DNA of 64,000 nucleotides from Warburgia ugandensis. Taxonomy: Eukaryota; Streptophyta; Magnoliopsida; Canellales; Canellaceae. This document shows, piece by piece, positions 19,690 through 31,899 of this stretch. Within the stretch, counting starts at the first letter, position 1; the number at the start of each line of letters is the position of its first letter. Under the pieces are notes generated by a model. That model worked only from the letters and a program-made list of their open reading frames with translations. It did no database searches and was not told the origin of the DNA. The stretch is from contig CP141139.1 of NCBI GenBank assembly GCA_035236585.1, forward strand, positions 51,343,217-51,407,216. Direction: 5' to 3'. A program made the translations under genes and the position numbers.

Positions 19690-22600
19690 CTAGTCTCAGA
19701 TAGACATGCCAAAGTTCTTTTTGACACAGGGTCTACACACTCTTTTATATCATGTATTTTTGCATCTTGCCTTGATGTATGTGTACACAAACTAGCATTT
19801 GGATTAGATATTATGACACCTGTGGGAGAGACAGTAGAGACTACAGAATATATTAGAGATATACCTGTAGAGATATCAGGCGTGAGTATGGACACAGACT
19901 TCATCTTATTAGACATGGTAGACTATGATGTTATTCTTGGGATGGATTGGTTAGCCAACTATGGTGCTATGGTAGACTGCCGAAAGAAGCGAGTCACTTT
20001 TCTTATACCTGGGCAACCAGAAATAGTGTTCCAGGGTAGGAAAGATCAGGCAGGTACATGCATCATTTCTGCTATGAAGGCGGCACGATTTTATGCACGA
20101 GGGTGTAACGCATTCCTCGCATATGTGACTGTTGAGGAAAAGGAGCAGCCACAGCTTGACGAGATTGATGTTGTCCGTGATTTTGCTGACGTATTTCCTG
20201 AGGAATTACCAGGATTGCCGCCAAGTAGGGAGATTGACTTCACCATTGACTTGGTGCTGGGTACATCGCCTATCTCTAAGGCACCATATAGGATGGCTCC
20301 AGCAGAGTTGAGAGAACTTCAGGTACAATTGCAAGAGTTATTGGATAAGGGCTTTATCAGGCCGAGTGGATCACCATGGGGAGCACCGGTCTGTTCGTGA
20401 AGAAAAAGGATGGATCACTGAGACTATGCATTGACTATCGGTTGTTGAATGGTGTTACTATAAAGAACCGATACCCTTTGCCACGCATAGATGATTTATT
20501 TGATCAGCTCCAATCGGCACAAGTGTTCTCCAAGATTGATTTGAGGTCGTGGTATCATCACCGAGGGTTAGAGAAGAGGATATCTCGAAGACCGCCTTTA
20601 GGAGTCGTTATGGTCATTATGAGTTCCTAGTGATGCCGTTTGGATTGACGAACGCACCTGCAGTGTTCATGGATCTAATGAACCGTGTTTTTCGAGCTTA
20701 TTTGGATAAGTTCGTGATTGTATTTGTGGATGACATCTTGATTTATTCGCCTAGTCATGAGACACACAGAGAGCATCTCCACACGGTATTAGACACACTT
20801 CGTCGACATCAGTTGTATGCCAAGTTCAGTAAGTGTGATTTTTGGCTAGACCAGGTGCATTTCTTAGGCCACGTCATATCTAAAGATGGAGTGGCCGTGG
20901 ATTCAACAAAGGTAGAGGCAGTACTACACTGGGAGAGGCCCAAGACAGTGACTGAGATACGCAGTTTTCTCGGTTTGGCAGGGTATTATCGTCGATTTAT
21001 AGAGGGATTCTCTAAGATCGCATTACCATTGACCACCCTGACTAGGAAAGACACTCAATTTGTATGGACCGAGGCTTGCAAGGAGAGCTTCCAAGAGCTC
21101 AAGAGGAGACTTACTATTGCTCCGGTATTGACCTTACCATCTGGTGCAGGCGGTTATGTAGTTTATTGCGACGCCTCCGGCAAGGGATTAGGAGCAGTGT
21201 TGATGCAACATGGGAAGGTAATTGCTTATGCGTCTAGACAGTTGAAGACACATGAGGTAAATTACCCAACACATGACTTGGAATTAGCTACCGTGGTATT
21301 TGCGTTGAAGTCCTGGAGACATTATCTTTATGGTGAGAGATTTGAGGTATTCACTGATCATAAGAGCCTCAAGTACTTCTTTACTCAGAGTGAATTGAAT
21401 ATGAGGCAGCGCAGATGGATGGAGTATCTCAAGGACTTTGACTTCACCATACAGTACCATCCTGGGAAGGCTAACGTCGTTGCAGATGCCCTGAGCAGGA
21501 AGGCGGGTGTGATGATTGCCAATTTGACGACTCGGTCTAAGTTCTTTGACAGGATCTTAGAGGCACAGGGCAAAGACAAGGAAACACAGGATTTGACTGA
21601 TAAGACAGATTTTTCGAGGGGACCAGATGGAGGAGTTAGATTTAAGGGGAGGTTGGTAGTACTAGCAGATGACGAATTGAAGCGCGAGTTACTTCAAGAA
21701 GCACACCAATCCCCTTATACAATTCATCCCTGGGTACGAAAATGTATCGAGGATCTCAAGAGGCATTTACGGTGGAATGGTATGAAAAAGGATGTTGGAG
21801 AGTGCGTAGCACGATGTTTGACTGTCGGCGGGTCAAGGCCGAGCATCGGCGTCCATCGGGACTACTTCGGACACTGGACCTTCCAGAGTGGAAGTGGGAC
21901 CATATTACCATGGACTTCGTTCTAGGTCTTCCGAGGACCGCTAGCGGCCACGACATGATATGGGTCGTTGTGGACGGAGTTGACCAAGTCTGCTCATTTC
22001 CTTCCTATCGGACAAAATCGGACCGTGGATAGCTTAGCGAAATTATATGTTAAGGAGATCGTCGGTCTACATGGCGTTCCCTTGACAATTATATCGGATC
22101 GAGATACGTGATTTACCTCAAAATACCGGGAAGAGCGTGTAAGAGGCATTAGGGTCGAGATCGAAATTTAGCACAAAGCATTTCATCCTCGTACAGACGG
22201 ACGGAGCGAGAGGACCATCCGGACTATTGAGGATATGCTACGAGCCCGTGTTATGGATTGGAAGGGTAGGCGGGAAGATCATTTACCTTTGGTGGAATTT
22301 GCTTATAATAATAGTCATCACGCTAGTATTGGGATGGCTCCATATGAGGCACTTTATGGCAGACCTTGTCGGTCACCTTTATGTTGGAGTGATGTAGGAG
22401 AAAGACGCGTGGTGAAATCTGAGTTAGTGGAAGAATGTGCAGAGAAAGTTCAACTCATTCGGAAGAGGATACTGACAGCTCACAGTCGACAGAAAAGTTA
22501 TGCAGACAAGAGGCGAAAGGACTTAGAGTTCTTTGAGGGCGAGCATGTATTCTTGAAAGTTTCTCCTATGAAAGGGGTGTTGAGGTTTGGAAATAAAGGA

Positions 22601-22954
22601 AAGCTTAGTCCCAGGTATATTGGACCTTTTGAGATCTTACGACGAGTTGGGTCAGTGGCATACCAGCTAGCCTTACCACCACAGCTAGCAAATGTGCATG
22701 ACGTCTTTCACGTGTCTATGCTGAGGAAATACATGCCAGATCTCTCACATGTATTGGAGCAGATCCCAGGAGAGCTACAGGCTGACATGACATTTGAGGA
22801 GAGACCAGTGCGCGTCTTAGATACAAGAGTCAAGGAGTTAAGGAATAAGACCATTGCCTTGGTCAAAGTCCTTTGGCAGCATCATTCACTACAGGAGGCT
22901 ACCTGGGAGACTAAGGAGGAGATGCGAAAGATCCATTCAGAGTTATTTACATAG
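19690..22954 (+). pseudogene. pol region of the 18-kb Gypsy element (PR-RT-RH-IN-chromodomain)
   Basis: Domains follow in Ty3/Gypsy order. Protease has the DTGSTHSFIS motif near 19725 and DVILGMDWL. RT shows [14 protein letters not shown] and the catalytic FVDDILIYS near 20720. RNase H follows with [17 protein letters not shown] near 21150 and FTDHKSLKY near 21350. Integrase shows [12 protein letters not shown] before it, [13 protein letters not shown] near 21895 and a GPF segment near 22620. The C terminus (RVLDTRVKELRNK, VLWQHHSLQEATWE) is the Tekay chromodomain. It is broken. Confidence 0.93.
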
Positions 22955-22989
22955 AGGTATGTAGCTAAATTTCGAGGACGAAATTTTTA

Positions 22990-23003
22990 TAAGGAGGGAA
23001 GAA
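22990..23003 (+). promoter_or_regulatory. Polypurine tract before the 3' LTR
   Basis: TAAGGAGGGAAGAA immediately precedes the TGTAATATCC start of the 3' LTR, where plus-strand priming is expected. Confidence 0.85.
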
Positions 23004-25980
23004 TGTAATATCCTTAATTTTAAAGATAAAAATAGAAAATTATTAAATAAATTAAAATAAAAAATTTATGGATGAAATTATTTCCTGAAAACATAATAAT
23101 TAGAAAGTACTCATCGATACGAATCCAACGCCACCAAGAACGCGAAAAACGAAGCTCAAACGAGGGAGTTATGAGCCGTCAAAGTTGTAAGGGCAAAATG
23201 GTCTTTTGACAGAAACGTGTTACACAGGGGTCCAAATTGATAACGGCACCCCTGTCTACACACGTCTCTACCAGTCCGGCGAAATCGCCGGAGAGACGTG
23301 GGAAGAGCCGTGTGGGGAAGAGTTTCTCTTCCCCAAGACTCTAAAACCCTATATCTATGCTCCTCTAGGAGCCAAAACGCTCCACTTTGAGCGTTTTCCA
23401 TGAATGATATGCAAAACCCTAGACACATAAATATCTGAAGTTTCCGGCGAGTGGAGCCCCGGCAACACGAGCAACTCCGGCCAGGTGCAAGGTAAGCCTC
23501 AAATCCATGTTTTTCTGTATTTATTAATTAGAAAATTAATTAGAAAACCATTTAAAAATTTGGAAAAAAATCAGATTTTTGGGGGCTTTGTGCACGCTAC
23601 TGTTGGAGCGTGATTTCATAGACCAAACATTGTCCATTTGGAAATCGCACCGTCCAACTAGTGCAAAAGACACCCAAGAGCAAACCCTTTAAATTTGGGA
23701 GTGATCCAACGGTGGAATTGCCTAGAAAACTCAAAAACCAGTACCTAGGGAGGTTTTTAGGAACTTGGGAAAAATCATTTAAAAACCATGGTTTTTGAGA
23801 AAATTAGTGCAAAAGGAGGGCATAAATGGATTCTAGAGAGAATTCTGAAGAAAATGGCGCAAAAATCACGCAAAACGGAGCTCTGTAGCTCCGTCGGAGG
23901 CGACCGAAATCCGGTCGTCTTCTCCGGCGTCGTCAACGGCGTCGGTGCCCTGCGCCGGCCGCGGGACGCACTCCATGACGCCCAGGGACGACGTCATACG
24001 ACGTCGTCGTCGCCCGCGTGCGCGGCGCCGCGCGCGTGCCGGACGGCCTCGGTGGGCTGTCGCGGTGGGACCGGGACGCGGCGCGTCCTGGCGACCATGA
24101 CGCACGCGCGGCGCGCGTCCCGTGCGGCGTCTGCGACGCCGTGCATCTTCGTGCGCCAGAGTACGCCGGTGTAAACCGGCGGAAAAGAAGCGCCGCCGGT
24201 ATAAACCACCTTATGGTGGTCCCAAGAGCCCCATTTGAGGGTAGTTTTCACTAAAACTTGATTTTTGGGAGCTAGAGAGGTCCAAATCACGATCCGAAAG
24301 AGGCGTTGTGACCGTATTGACGACGCGGACCTAGTTTTAACTTAAAAACTTAGAAATGACCACTTTTTATTTAGAAAAATTTTAAAATAGTGATGTGACA
24401 TGTACAGGTGCACTTGAATATACCAATTAAAGGGAGTTATTGGCAAGCTAGTGATCTCACACTGAGGTAGGTGACGACAACTAATGTTTTGCCTTGATTT
24501 TTAAACCATGTTTAAATATAGCATCATGTGTGATTGTGTTTTAAAATGCAATTATTATTTCCAGTGTATTTCATGCTACATTGCGTACAGGATGGTTATT
24601 CCAAATTGAAATCTTTTACTGAATAAACTTATTTCAAATGCTTTTACAAGTATGACGTTAATTTGTTATGCTTACTTAGAGACTTATTTCTTATTATATA
24701 TATAGAAAATGCATGGATTTACATGGAAATGAGAATAGAGGCTTATTAGCTGGTCCTTTTATAGGCTAACCCCAGGATGAGGGGCATGTCTTGGGGATTG
24801 CAAGCTATAAGTGCTCTTGAGTTTTAGCATATACATATGATTTCCGTGTTTTATATTTGATGACGGGTGCTCTCGCTCGGTGGGCGTCATGCTAGGAGGG
24901 ATAGTAGGCCACCCACCTTCCGAGATTATGATGTGATGAGTTTGTGATATGATAGACACCTGCCTATAGATGGCATTCGGTAGGGGTTTGGTAACATGGA
25001 TAGTCCACACTACCGGTCTGAGCCTTTCCATGGGGACAGACGCTAAGTCTCCCGTTATGGTGTCGACGGGGAGCGGCGGTGGTTGATACCCATGGAGGGT
25101 TGCCACTGCAGCATGATGGCCCATATTCTTGTTATGTGTGCATGTATGATGAGCATGGTTATAGATGGTATGCACAGGTGTGACGACACTCAGAGGTTGA
25201 CTATCTGTACTCCTGATCAGGGATGTTAGTGCGATGTGGTGGGACCCATTACCTTAGGGTGCCCTTATTCTTGTTGTATGCTCCATTTATTGATTCATGT
25301 CATGTTTTAACTCCGTGAATTTCATGTTTTAGCATATGGAATAAATTGGCATTTATTTGAACATGGCATTATGATATCACTATTTCCATAAATGTTAGAC
25401 TTTTCATCAATGCCGTTCATTATTTACGCATTTATTACATTAATTGTCTATGTACCTACACAAGCGATAGCTTCTTTGAGGCATTGCTTTGTTTTGCAAT
25501 GCCTTAGATCTCGACGCGACACCAAGAAAGGAAAAGCGGTTGATAAACCTTGAGAGCTGCTGAAGACTAGTTTCCCTATAGTTTTAGAAAGTAATGTGAG
25601 TCATTAGAGTGGATTATTATTTGAATTTTATTATGGACTGCATACTTTATATTTGGATGTGATTTAGATCTTTGGACATATATTGGACATTTATATGGGA
25701 TGTTATGATGGATAGACCCTGGGCCATATTATTACTGTCTTTTGGACGTTTATTTGATTTAAAATAAAGGCGCCTATTTATTTGACGTTGATTTATACGC
25801 GGATCATTTATTTGTGTTTAAATTACATGTACGCCATTTTGAGAAAGGAAAAATTAACACCCGGAGTTTTAAGATAGGTTTAGTAAAATGTTAAATAAAT
25901 CTTTTCTCATGGGATCCCAAATGCTCTTATTTAAATTGTCAAAAAAAAAAAAAATTGTCTTAAAAATCCGGGGTGTTACA
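23004..25980 (+). repeat. 3' LTR of the 18-kb Gypsy element (2977 bp)
   Basis: It starts TGTAATATCCTTAA right after the polypurine tract and ends CCGGGGTGTTACA. The length is normal for Tekay/Del LTRs. A very CpG-rich block covers about 23900-24180. Part of it (for example GAGGCATTGCTTTG near 25480) is shared with the LTR-like sequence at 41.6 kb on the other strand. Open frames inside it, such as 23788-24174, have no domain and are taken as chance. Confidence 0.88.
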
Positions 25981-26559
25981 AAGTTGGTACCCGCCCTCAT
26001 CGGCCAAGGCTTCACAGATAATGATAGGGACATGACATTTCTCTTATTAGTTTTATATTATTTTTATTAGAATTTAAGCATGGATAAGAAAATAACCTTG
26101 TCTTCTTCCCCATCTATTCTTCTTCAGGACCAAAAAATGTGGAGTAAACAAAAAATGTATGTTGCTCAATGATGATCTAAGGGTTCTAATAGGAGTTCCA
26201 TCCTTTAGAAGAAGAATAAATAATAGCAAAGGGGACCTTGTTTATGGTGTACAAGTTGCACTCCAATCTAGGATAAGGTTCTAGTATGTGGAGATGAAAA
26301 GACTCTTGGATTATTAAGTAAATGAGTGCCAAGTTAAAATTAAAGGACAATTTTTGTATGTGGTGACATGGTTTTAATTTCTAAATCTTCCTCGCTTTGG
26401 TCATACACCTTATGTGATGGATCTACATGTTTTAAATTTTGTTTGAGTATATGCTATACCTAGTAGATAAACCTAGACCAACAAATCCAAAACATGACAT
26501 CCAACATGCATATGCTTTGAAAACATATTTTTAAGGTTGAAAATTGTGTACTCTTCTTA

Positions 26560-28170
26560 AGCAACATATCAGCTTCAATTCAAAGATTAAACATACTCCA
26601 ATGATACCAATCTAAACTAAAATATCATGCATGAGAATTCAAGAGACCAAATCAAGGAGAAAGATGTAGGAAAGAAGCAAAGAATAGGCAAATAGACAAG
26701 AGAAAAACAAGGTGACTATGACAAGAAACAAGAGAACATTAAGAGGAAAACAAAAGAGATTCAAGTTGGCTGTCACCACCTAAGGAAAAGTATCTTGGAT
26801 CTTCAAGGATTAAGAAAAAAAACTTAAAGAAAGAGAATCAAAATTCAAGGAAAACTAGAAAGGAATTATGTGTATGGAAGTAAATCAAAGAAACAAAGAT
26901 GCAAACAAGGAAGCAAAGCAAGGTATTAAAGTATGGAATTAAAACAAAGTACCAATTTGGAATTGAAGTGCAGGAATAAAGAAGATGACTTGAATGAGGA
27001 ATGCTTGGAACACCAAAGAGAGGCAGCCAAAGGAAGGAAGTGTGAAAAATCTTGGGCTACTAGTTGTGTGGGGCATGGAACTCCTTTCTTGTATTTATAA
27101 TGATTTGAGTTTCCAATTTTTCTAAAATTCTAGCTTAAGGAAGATAAGAAAGGAGTGATAAGGTTTAGGAAAAAGATAGGATCTGATATGATGAGATTTA
27201 GCAAGTAGGAAAAAGAATTGGAGTGAAACATGGACAAATAAGGAAAGAGGCAAGTTGAGAGGCACCGCTTTTTAGGGTGGTGTGTCTCCACCTTATTACC
27301 AACCATGGAACCCTAGTAATAAGGTGGAAAGAATAAAAGGAAGTGGAAATAGGGAGGAAAGATAAGGAAGAGAGAAAATGATGGAGGAATGGAATAGGAA
27401 GGTAGGTGGAATGGAATGGAATTCTAGAACAACCTAAAGAGGGAACAAGGTGGGAGGTGCCACTTTTTTAGGGTGAGATTTCTCCCCCTTTGGTTTATAC
27501 ATTGGAAGTCCTAAGAGGTTGGAAGAAAGAAAAGAGAAAAATTGGAAAGAGAAGGATGGGGGAAAGATATTAGTTCTTTATTGATTGGTCCACCTATGTA
27601 TATCTTATAGAAGTCCTTCTAATTGTCCCTTAAAATTCACTATTTTATCATCGATAAATGCTTGAAATCTTCATCCAATCATGTGGCTCCATGTGGCATG
27701 GTTCTCACTGCTTGTTGGCTCGCTTTCATTTCTTATTCCCTTAGTTTTAAGGCTTGAATGACTTGTATGACTAAGGTGGCTTTCATGGCTTACATGCATG
27801 GCTCCAATTCATGCAAAGGTGATGAACTTGCATGGATTTAACATGGGCCCATTCTAATCACCTTTGGATCTTCCCATTATTTTCTTGTTTGTTTTAAGAT
27901 GATCTTGAACCTTGATTAAGCTTCAGAATATTAGAAATGTGCCTTGGCTCTCTCTTTGATCATGAACTTCAATCCTTATCTTTACTTGATCTCGCAGTTG
28001 AATCATGTTATCAACGCCTATAAAAGATTAAAAATCCTAATTAAATATTAAAAAATAGGATAATTCAAATTAGCACTCTATATTAGCTCCTAAACCTGCC
28101 AAATATCAAAATTTTGAATTATTAGGTCATAAATACCTGTGTTATAAAATTTCAAAAAAAAACCTTAAGA
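26560..28170. repeat. LTR-like repeat, copy D (left part), interrupted by a LINE
   Basis: Ordered similarity is seen with 47.5-48.97 kb and 60.7-62.3 kb: a GATTCAA...GGCTGTCACxxC...CTTGGATC block, repeated AAGAAAGGAxGTG and GGAGGTGCCAC blocks, a run of short CATGGCTT/TGGCTTGAATG motifs, and AAAATTTTGAATxATTA...GTGTTA near the end. The matching tail (ATACAAAATTGAACACTTAT) resumes at 31632, after the LINE. No coding potential was recognised. Confidence 0.65.
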
Positions 28171-28180
28171 TGAAAAAGGA

Positions 28181-28460
28181 GCTAGCAAGGGAGAAGTTGA
28201 AGATGATTTTTGTTATTTCTTTCTTACAAATGAATATGCATTTATATATTAGTTTGTGAGGAAGAAATAAAAATCATCTATAGCTTCTTAAAATATGGCA
28301 ACCCTTGCATTAAGTGCCAGCTGACAAGGGTGAAGCTGAAGATGATTTTGTTATTTCTTTTTTGCTTGCAAATGAATATGCATTTGTATATTATTTTTTA
28401 AGGAAGAAATGAAAATCATCTTCACCATCTTAAAACTATGGCAACTCTAACATGACATGA
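28181..28460. repeat. Two tandem ~140-bp units, each with an ~80-bp hairpin
   Basis: Units begin GCTAGCAAGGGAGAAG and GCTGACAAGGGTGAAG. In each, AGATGATTTT(T)GTTATTTCTT is followed about 40 bp later by its near-complement GGAAGAAAT(A/G)AAAATCATCT (28201-28279 and 28340-28421). The form is that of a small MITE-like foldback duplicated in tandem just upstream of the LINE. Confidence 0.85.
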
Positions 28461-28494
28461 ATCAAAAACTAACATGCCCTCAAGCTAGGGTGTT

Positions 28495-31400
28495 CCCTAT
28501 AAGTGACGCGCTGCATCGAATCCCAGGGTGTGGTGAAAAATAAGTAAGGTTGCTAGGACATTCTCCTAGAAGCGACGCTCTACATCGGATCCCAGGTGTA
28601 GTGAAAATGGGCAAGGGCTGCTAGAGCATTCCCTCAAAAGTGACACACTGCATCAGAACCTAGGTGCAGTGAAAAGTGGACATGGGTTCATGCCATGGAG
28701 TCGAGAAGGGCTATAGTAAATGGGACATCTCTAAAGCATAAGATTCGTATCACCACCTGGAATATAGGGACATTGATAGGTAAGAGTTTGGAGTTAGTAG
28801 ACATGATGAAACGTAGGAGAGTCAACATTGCTTGTATTCAAGAAACCAAATGGAAAGGGGCTAAAGCTAGAGAAATCGATGGGTATAAATTATGGTATGT
28901 AGGAAAGGATAATAATAGAAATGGAATAGGAATAATAGTGGATAAGGAATTAAAGGATAAAGTTGTGGACGTTAAAAGAATCAGTGATAGAATTATTATA
29001 ATAAAACTTATTCTAGGAGAGTAGATTATAAATGTTATAAGTGCATACACACCACAAGTAGGGTTACAAGATATAATCAAGAGATAGTTTTGGGAAGATA
29101 TGGAGGGAGTCATGCAAGAAATTCCCAATACTGAGGTGATATTTATAGGAGTAGACTTCAATGACCATGTAGGAAAAGAAAAGGAAGGATATGATAGAAT
29201 ACACAAAGGGTATGGTATAGGTGAACGAAATGAGATGGGGAAGAATATCCTTCATTTTACTTTGTCATTTAACTTCACAATTGTAAATACACTTTTTAAG
29301 AAAAGGGATGGACACTTAATAACCTTTAAAAGTGGACTTCATAAAAGCCAAATAGACTTTTTTCTACTTAGGAATAATGAACGATCTATGTGTAAGGATT
29401 GTAAGGTGATATTCGGTGAGAGTTTAACCTCACAATATAGGTTAATGGTTATAGATATCCATATCAAAAGATGGAAGAAAGGAAATGAACTTAATAGGTA
29501 TCCAAAAATTAAGTGGTGGAACTTAAAAGGAGAGAAAATAACCTCATTCACAAATAAGTTGATGGTAGAAGGAAATTGGAACTATGAAACAGAAGTAAAT
29601 ACCATGTGGATTAATATTACTGAGTCCATTAAGAAAGTGGAAAAAGATGTCTTAGGAGTATCTAAAGGTAAAAGGTAATTAGTAAAGGAAACATGGTGGT
29701 GGAGTGAAATAGTGCAAAAATTTATTAAAGAAAATCGAATGTGTTCCAAAACATGGCAGAAGACTAGAAATAATAAAAACTATGAACAATAAAATAATAC
29801 TAAAAAGGTTGCTAAGAGAATAGTAAGTGAGGCTAAACTTAAAGCTTATGATGAGCTCTATAATAGACTAGGAACAAGAGAAGGTGAGAAAGATGTGTTT
29901 AAACTTACAAAAGTAAGAGAACAGAAGGGTAAGGACTTAAAATATCTTAGGTGCCATGACAAAGGGTATTAGTCAAGGATGATGAGATCAAACAAAGGTG
30001 GGAAACATACTTTCAAAACTTGTTAAATGACAATGGTTCTGAGAATATAAGGATTGAAAATACTACAAATCTAAATAACATTGGATATTATAGATATGAA
30101 CATAGGATTAGAATACCTGAAGTGAAAGTGGCCTTGAAAAAGATGAAATCAAGAAAGGCCAAGGGGCCTAATGGTATACTAATAGAGGTTTGGAAGCATA
30201 TGGGAGATGTTGGGGTAGTTTGGTTGACTAAGTTGTTTAATAAGATTATAAAATCAAAGAAAATGCCTGATGAGTGGAGGAAAAGCTCTATTATACCAAT
30301 TTATAAGAATAAAGAAGACATACAAAGCTGCACTAATTATCGAGGGATCAAACTTATGAGCCACACTATGAAACTTTTTGAAAGAGTGATTGAGAAGAGG
30401 CTATGACATGAAACAAGTGTATCGGGGAATTAGTTTAGTTTCATGCCTGAGAGGTCTATCATGGAAGCTATTTTATTACTAAGACAATTAGTAAAGGAAT
30501 ATAGGGAGAGGAGGAAAGACCTCCACATGGTCTTTATTAACTTAGAGAAGCTTATGATATAGTCTTTAGAGAGTTAATATGGAGGGTGTTGGGCAATAAA
30601 AAGGTTTCGCAAGGGTATATAGACATAATTAAAGATATGTATGAGGGAGTGGTAACAAATGTTAAGACCACTAGCGGCGAGATTGGTGATTTTTCTATCA
30701 TTGTAGGATTGTACCAAGGATTAGCATTGAGCCCATACCTTTTCACATTGGTTATGGATGAGTTAACAAAACATTTGCACGAGGAGATTCCCTAGTGCAT
30801 GCTCTTTGCAGATGATATAGTCTTACTTGATGAGATAAGGGAGGGTGTAAACATAAAGCTAGAGTTATGGATAGAAGCATTAGAATTAAAGGATTTAAAA
30901 TTAGCCAAACTAAGATAAATATATGGAATGCAATTTTAGCAAGGGGAGGAGCAGGAGTGGAACACCAGTCAAGATTGATAACCAAGAAGTCCCTATAAAA
31001 GACCACTTTTGGTACTTAGGATCAATGATTCATGAGAGTGGAGAGATTGAGAGGGAGGTTACCCAGAGAATCCAAGTGGGTTGGAACAAATGGAGATGTG
31101 CATCTAGAGTTTTGTGTGATCGGTGGGTGCCACTCAAACTAAAAGAAATTTTTTATAGGATGGCCACAAGGCCGGCCATGCTCTATGGATTAGATTGTTG
31201 GGCAGTTATGGAACATTATGCTCATTGGATGAGCATCGCAAAAATGAGGATGTTGAGATGGATGAGTGGTAAGACAAGAAAGGATAGAATTAGAAATGAA
31301 AATATTGGAGGAAATTTAGGAGTAGCACCAATAGGTAACAAGATGAGGGAGATTAGACTTAGATGGTTTGGACATGTTCAAAGGTGACCAACAATGGCAC

Positions 31401-31610
31401 CAGTTAGAAGGAGTGAGGCAATACAAGTAGAAGGTTCTAAAAGGGTAAGGGGAAGGCCCAAAAGAACGTGGATAGAAGTGGTGAGGAAAGATTTAAAAAG
31501 TTTAGGACTAAATGAAGCCATGGTACTTAATAGAGAGGAATGGAGGAATAAGATTCATGTGGCCGACCCCAAATTGGGATAAGGTCTTGATGATGATGAT
31601 GATGATGACT
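28495..31610 (+). mobile_element. RTE-type LINE (non-LTR retrotransposon), near full length, decayed
   Basis: The 5' part holds three tandem ~69-bp units. An APE-type endonuclease begins near 28730 (IRITTWNIGTL, then VNIACIQETKWKG and NGIGIIVDKE). The RT follows: MPDEWRKSSIIPIYKNK and NYRGIKLMSHTMKLFERVIE near 30270-30400, GLYQGLALSPYLF near 30710, and an intact catalytic CMLFADDIVLLDE near 30800. The C-terminal part has RMLRWMSGKTRKDRIRNE, RWFGHVQR and GRPKRTWIEVV. The 3' end is AAGGTCTT plus a (GAT)6 tail, as in the RTE clade. Stops and frameshifts break the frame at several places (for example the TAG after LGE at 29022-29024 and frame changes near 29690, 30405 and 30560), so it cannot move by itself. 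Confidence 0.9.
28500..28685 (+). repeat. Three tandem ~69-bp units in the LINE 5' UTR
   Basis: Anchors CTGCATCGAATCCCAGGGTG (28511), CTACATCGGATCCCAGGTG (28580) and CTGCATCAGAACCTAGGTG (28648) each lead to GTGAAAA. They stand before the first ORF, like promoter monomers seen in other LINEs; a promoter role is inferred only. Confidence 0.85.
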
Positions 31611-31655
31611 ACTAATTGTGTATTTTTTTATACAAAATTGAACACTTATTATTCT

Positions 31656-31893
31656 GGTTTTACATGTATATCATAGTCTTACAACTCTTATGAATTGTCT
31701 ATTTTTATTTGTAGATCACAGTCTTACAACTCTTACGAGTCATCACGTATGGTTTTACCTATAGATCACAGTCTTACAACTCTTACAGGTCAATTGGTTT
31801 TACTTGTAGATCGTTGTCATATAGCTCTTACAAGTCATCTAGTTTTACCTGTGATTCACAGTCTTTGGACAATTCTTACAAGACACAATAAAT
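31656..31893. repeat. Minisatellite, about five imperfect ~48-bp units
   Basis: Each unit has the order GGTTTTACxTGTAGATCACA, GTCTTACAACTCTTACxxGT and a short variable link. It begins about 45 bp after the LINE tail. Open frames across it are repeat translation. Confidence 0.85.
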
Positions 31894-31899
31894 AAAATG

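Larger units (their letters stand above)
18029..26016 (+). mobile_element. Broken Ty3/Gypsy element, Tekay/Del (chromovirus) type
   Basis: The plus-strand element carries, in order: an odd short 5' terminus, a tRNA-iMet PBS, a leader, gag with a CCHC knuckle, protease, RT, RNase H, integrase with a chromodomain-like C terminus, a polypurine tract and a 2977-bp 3' LTR. The order and the chromodomain place it in the Tekay/Del group. GATAA occurs on both sides (18024-18028 and 26017-26021). The body is broken in about eight places, so it is a fossil. The coding domains still read easily and CpGs are well kept, which argues for a moderate to young age; LTR-LTR dating is impossible because the 5' terminus does not match the 3' LTR. 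Confidence 0.9.

Noticed and set aside
23788-24290. Arg/Ala-rich frames on both strands in the CpG-dense block
   Set aside because: High GC gives long frames on every strand; they lie in an LTR and show no domain.
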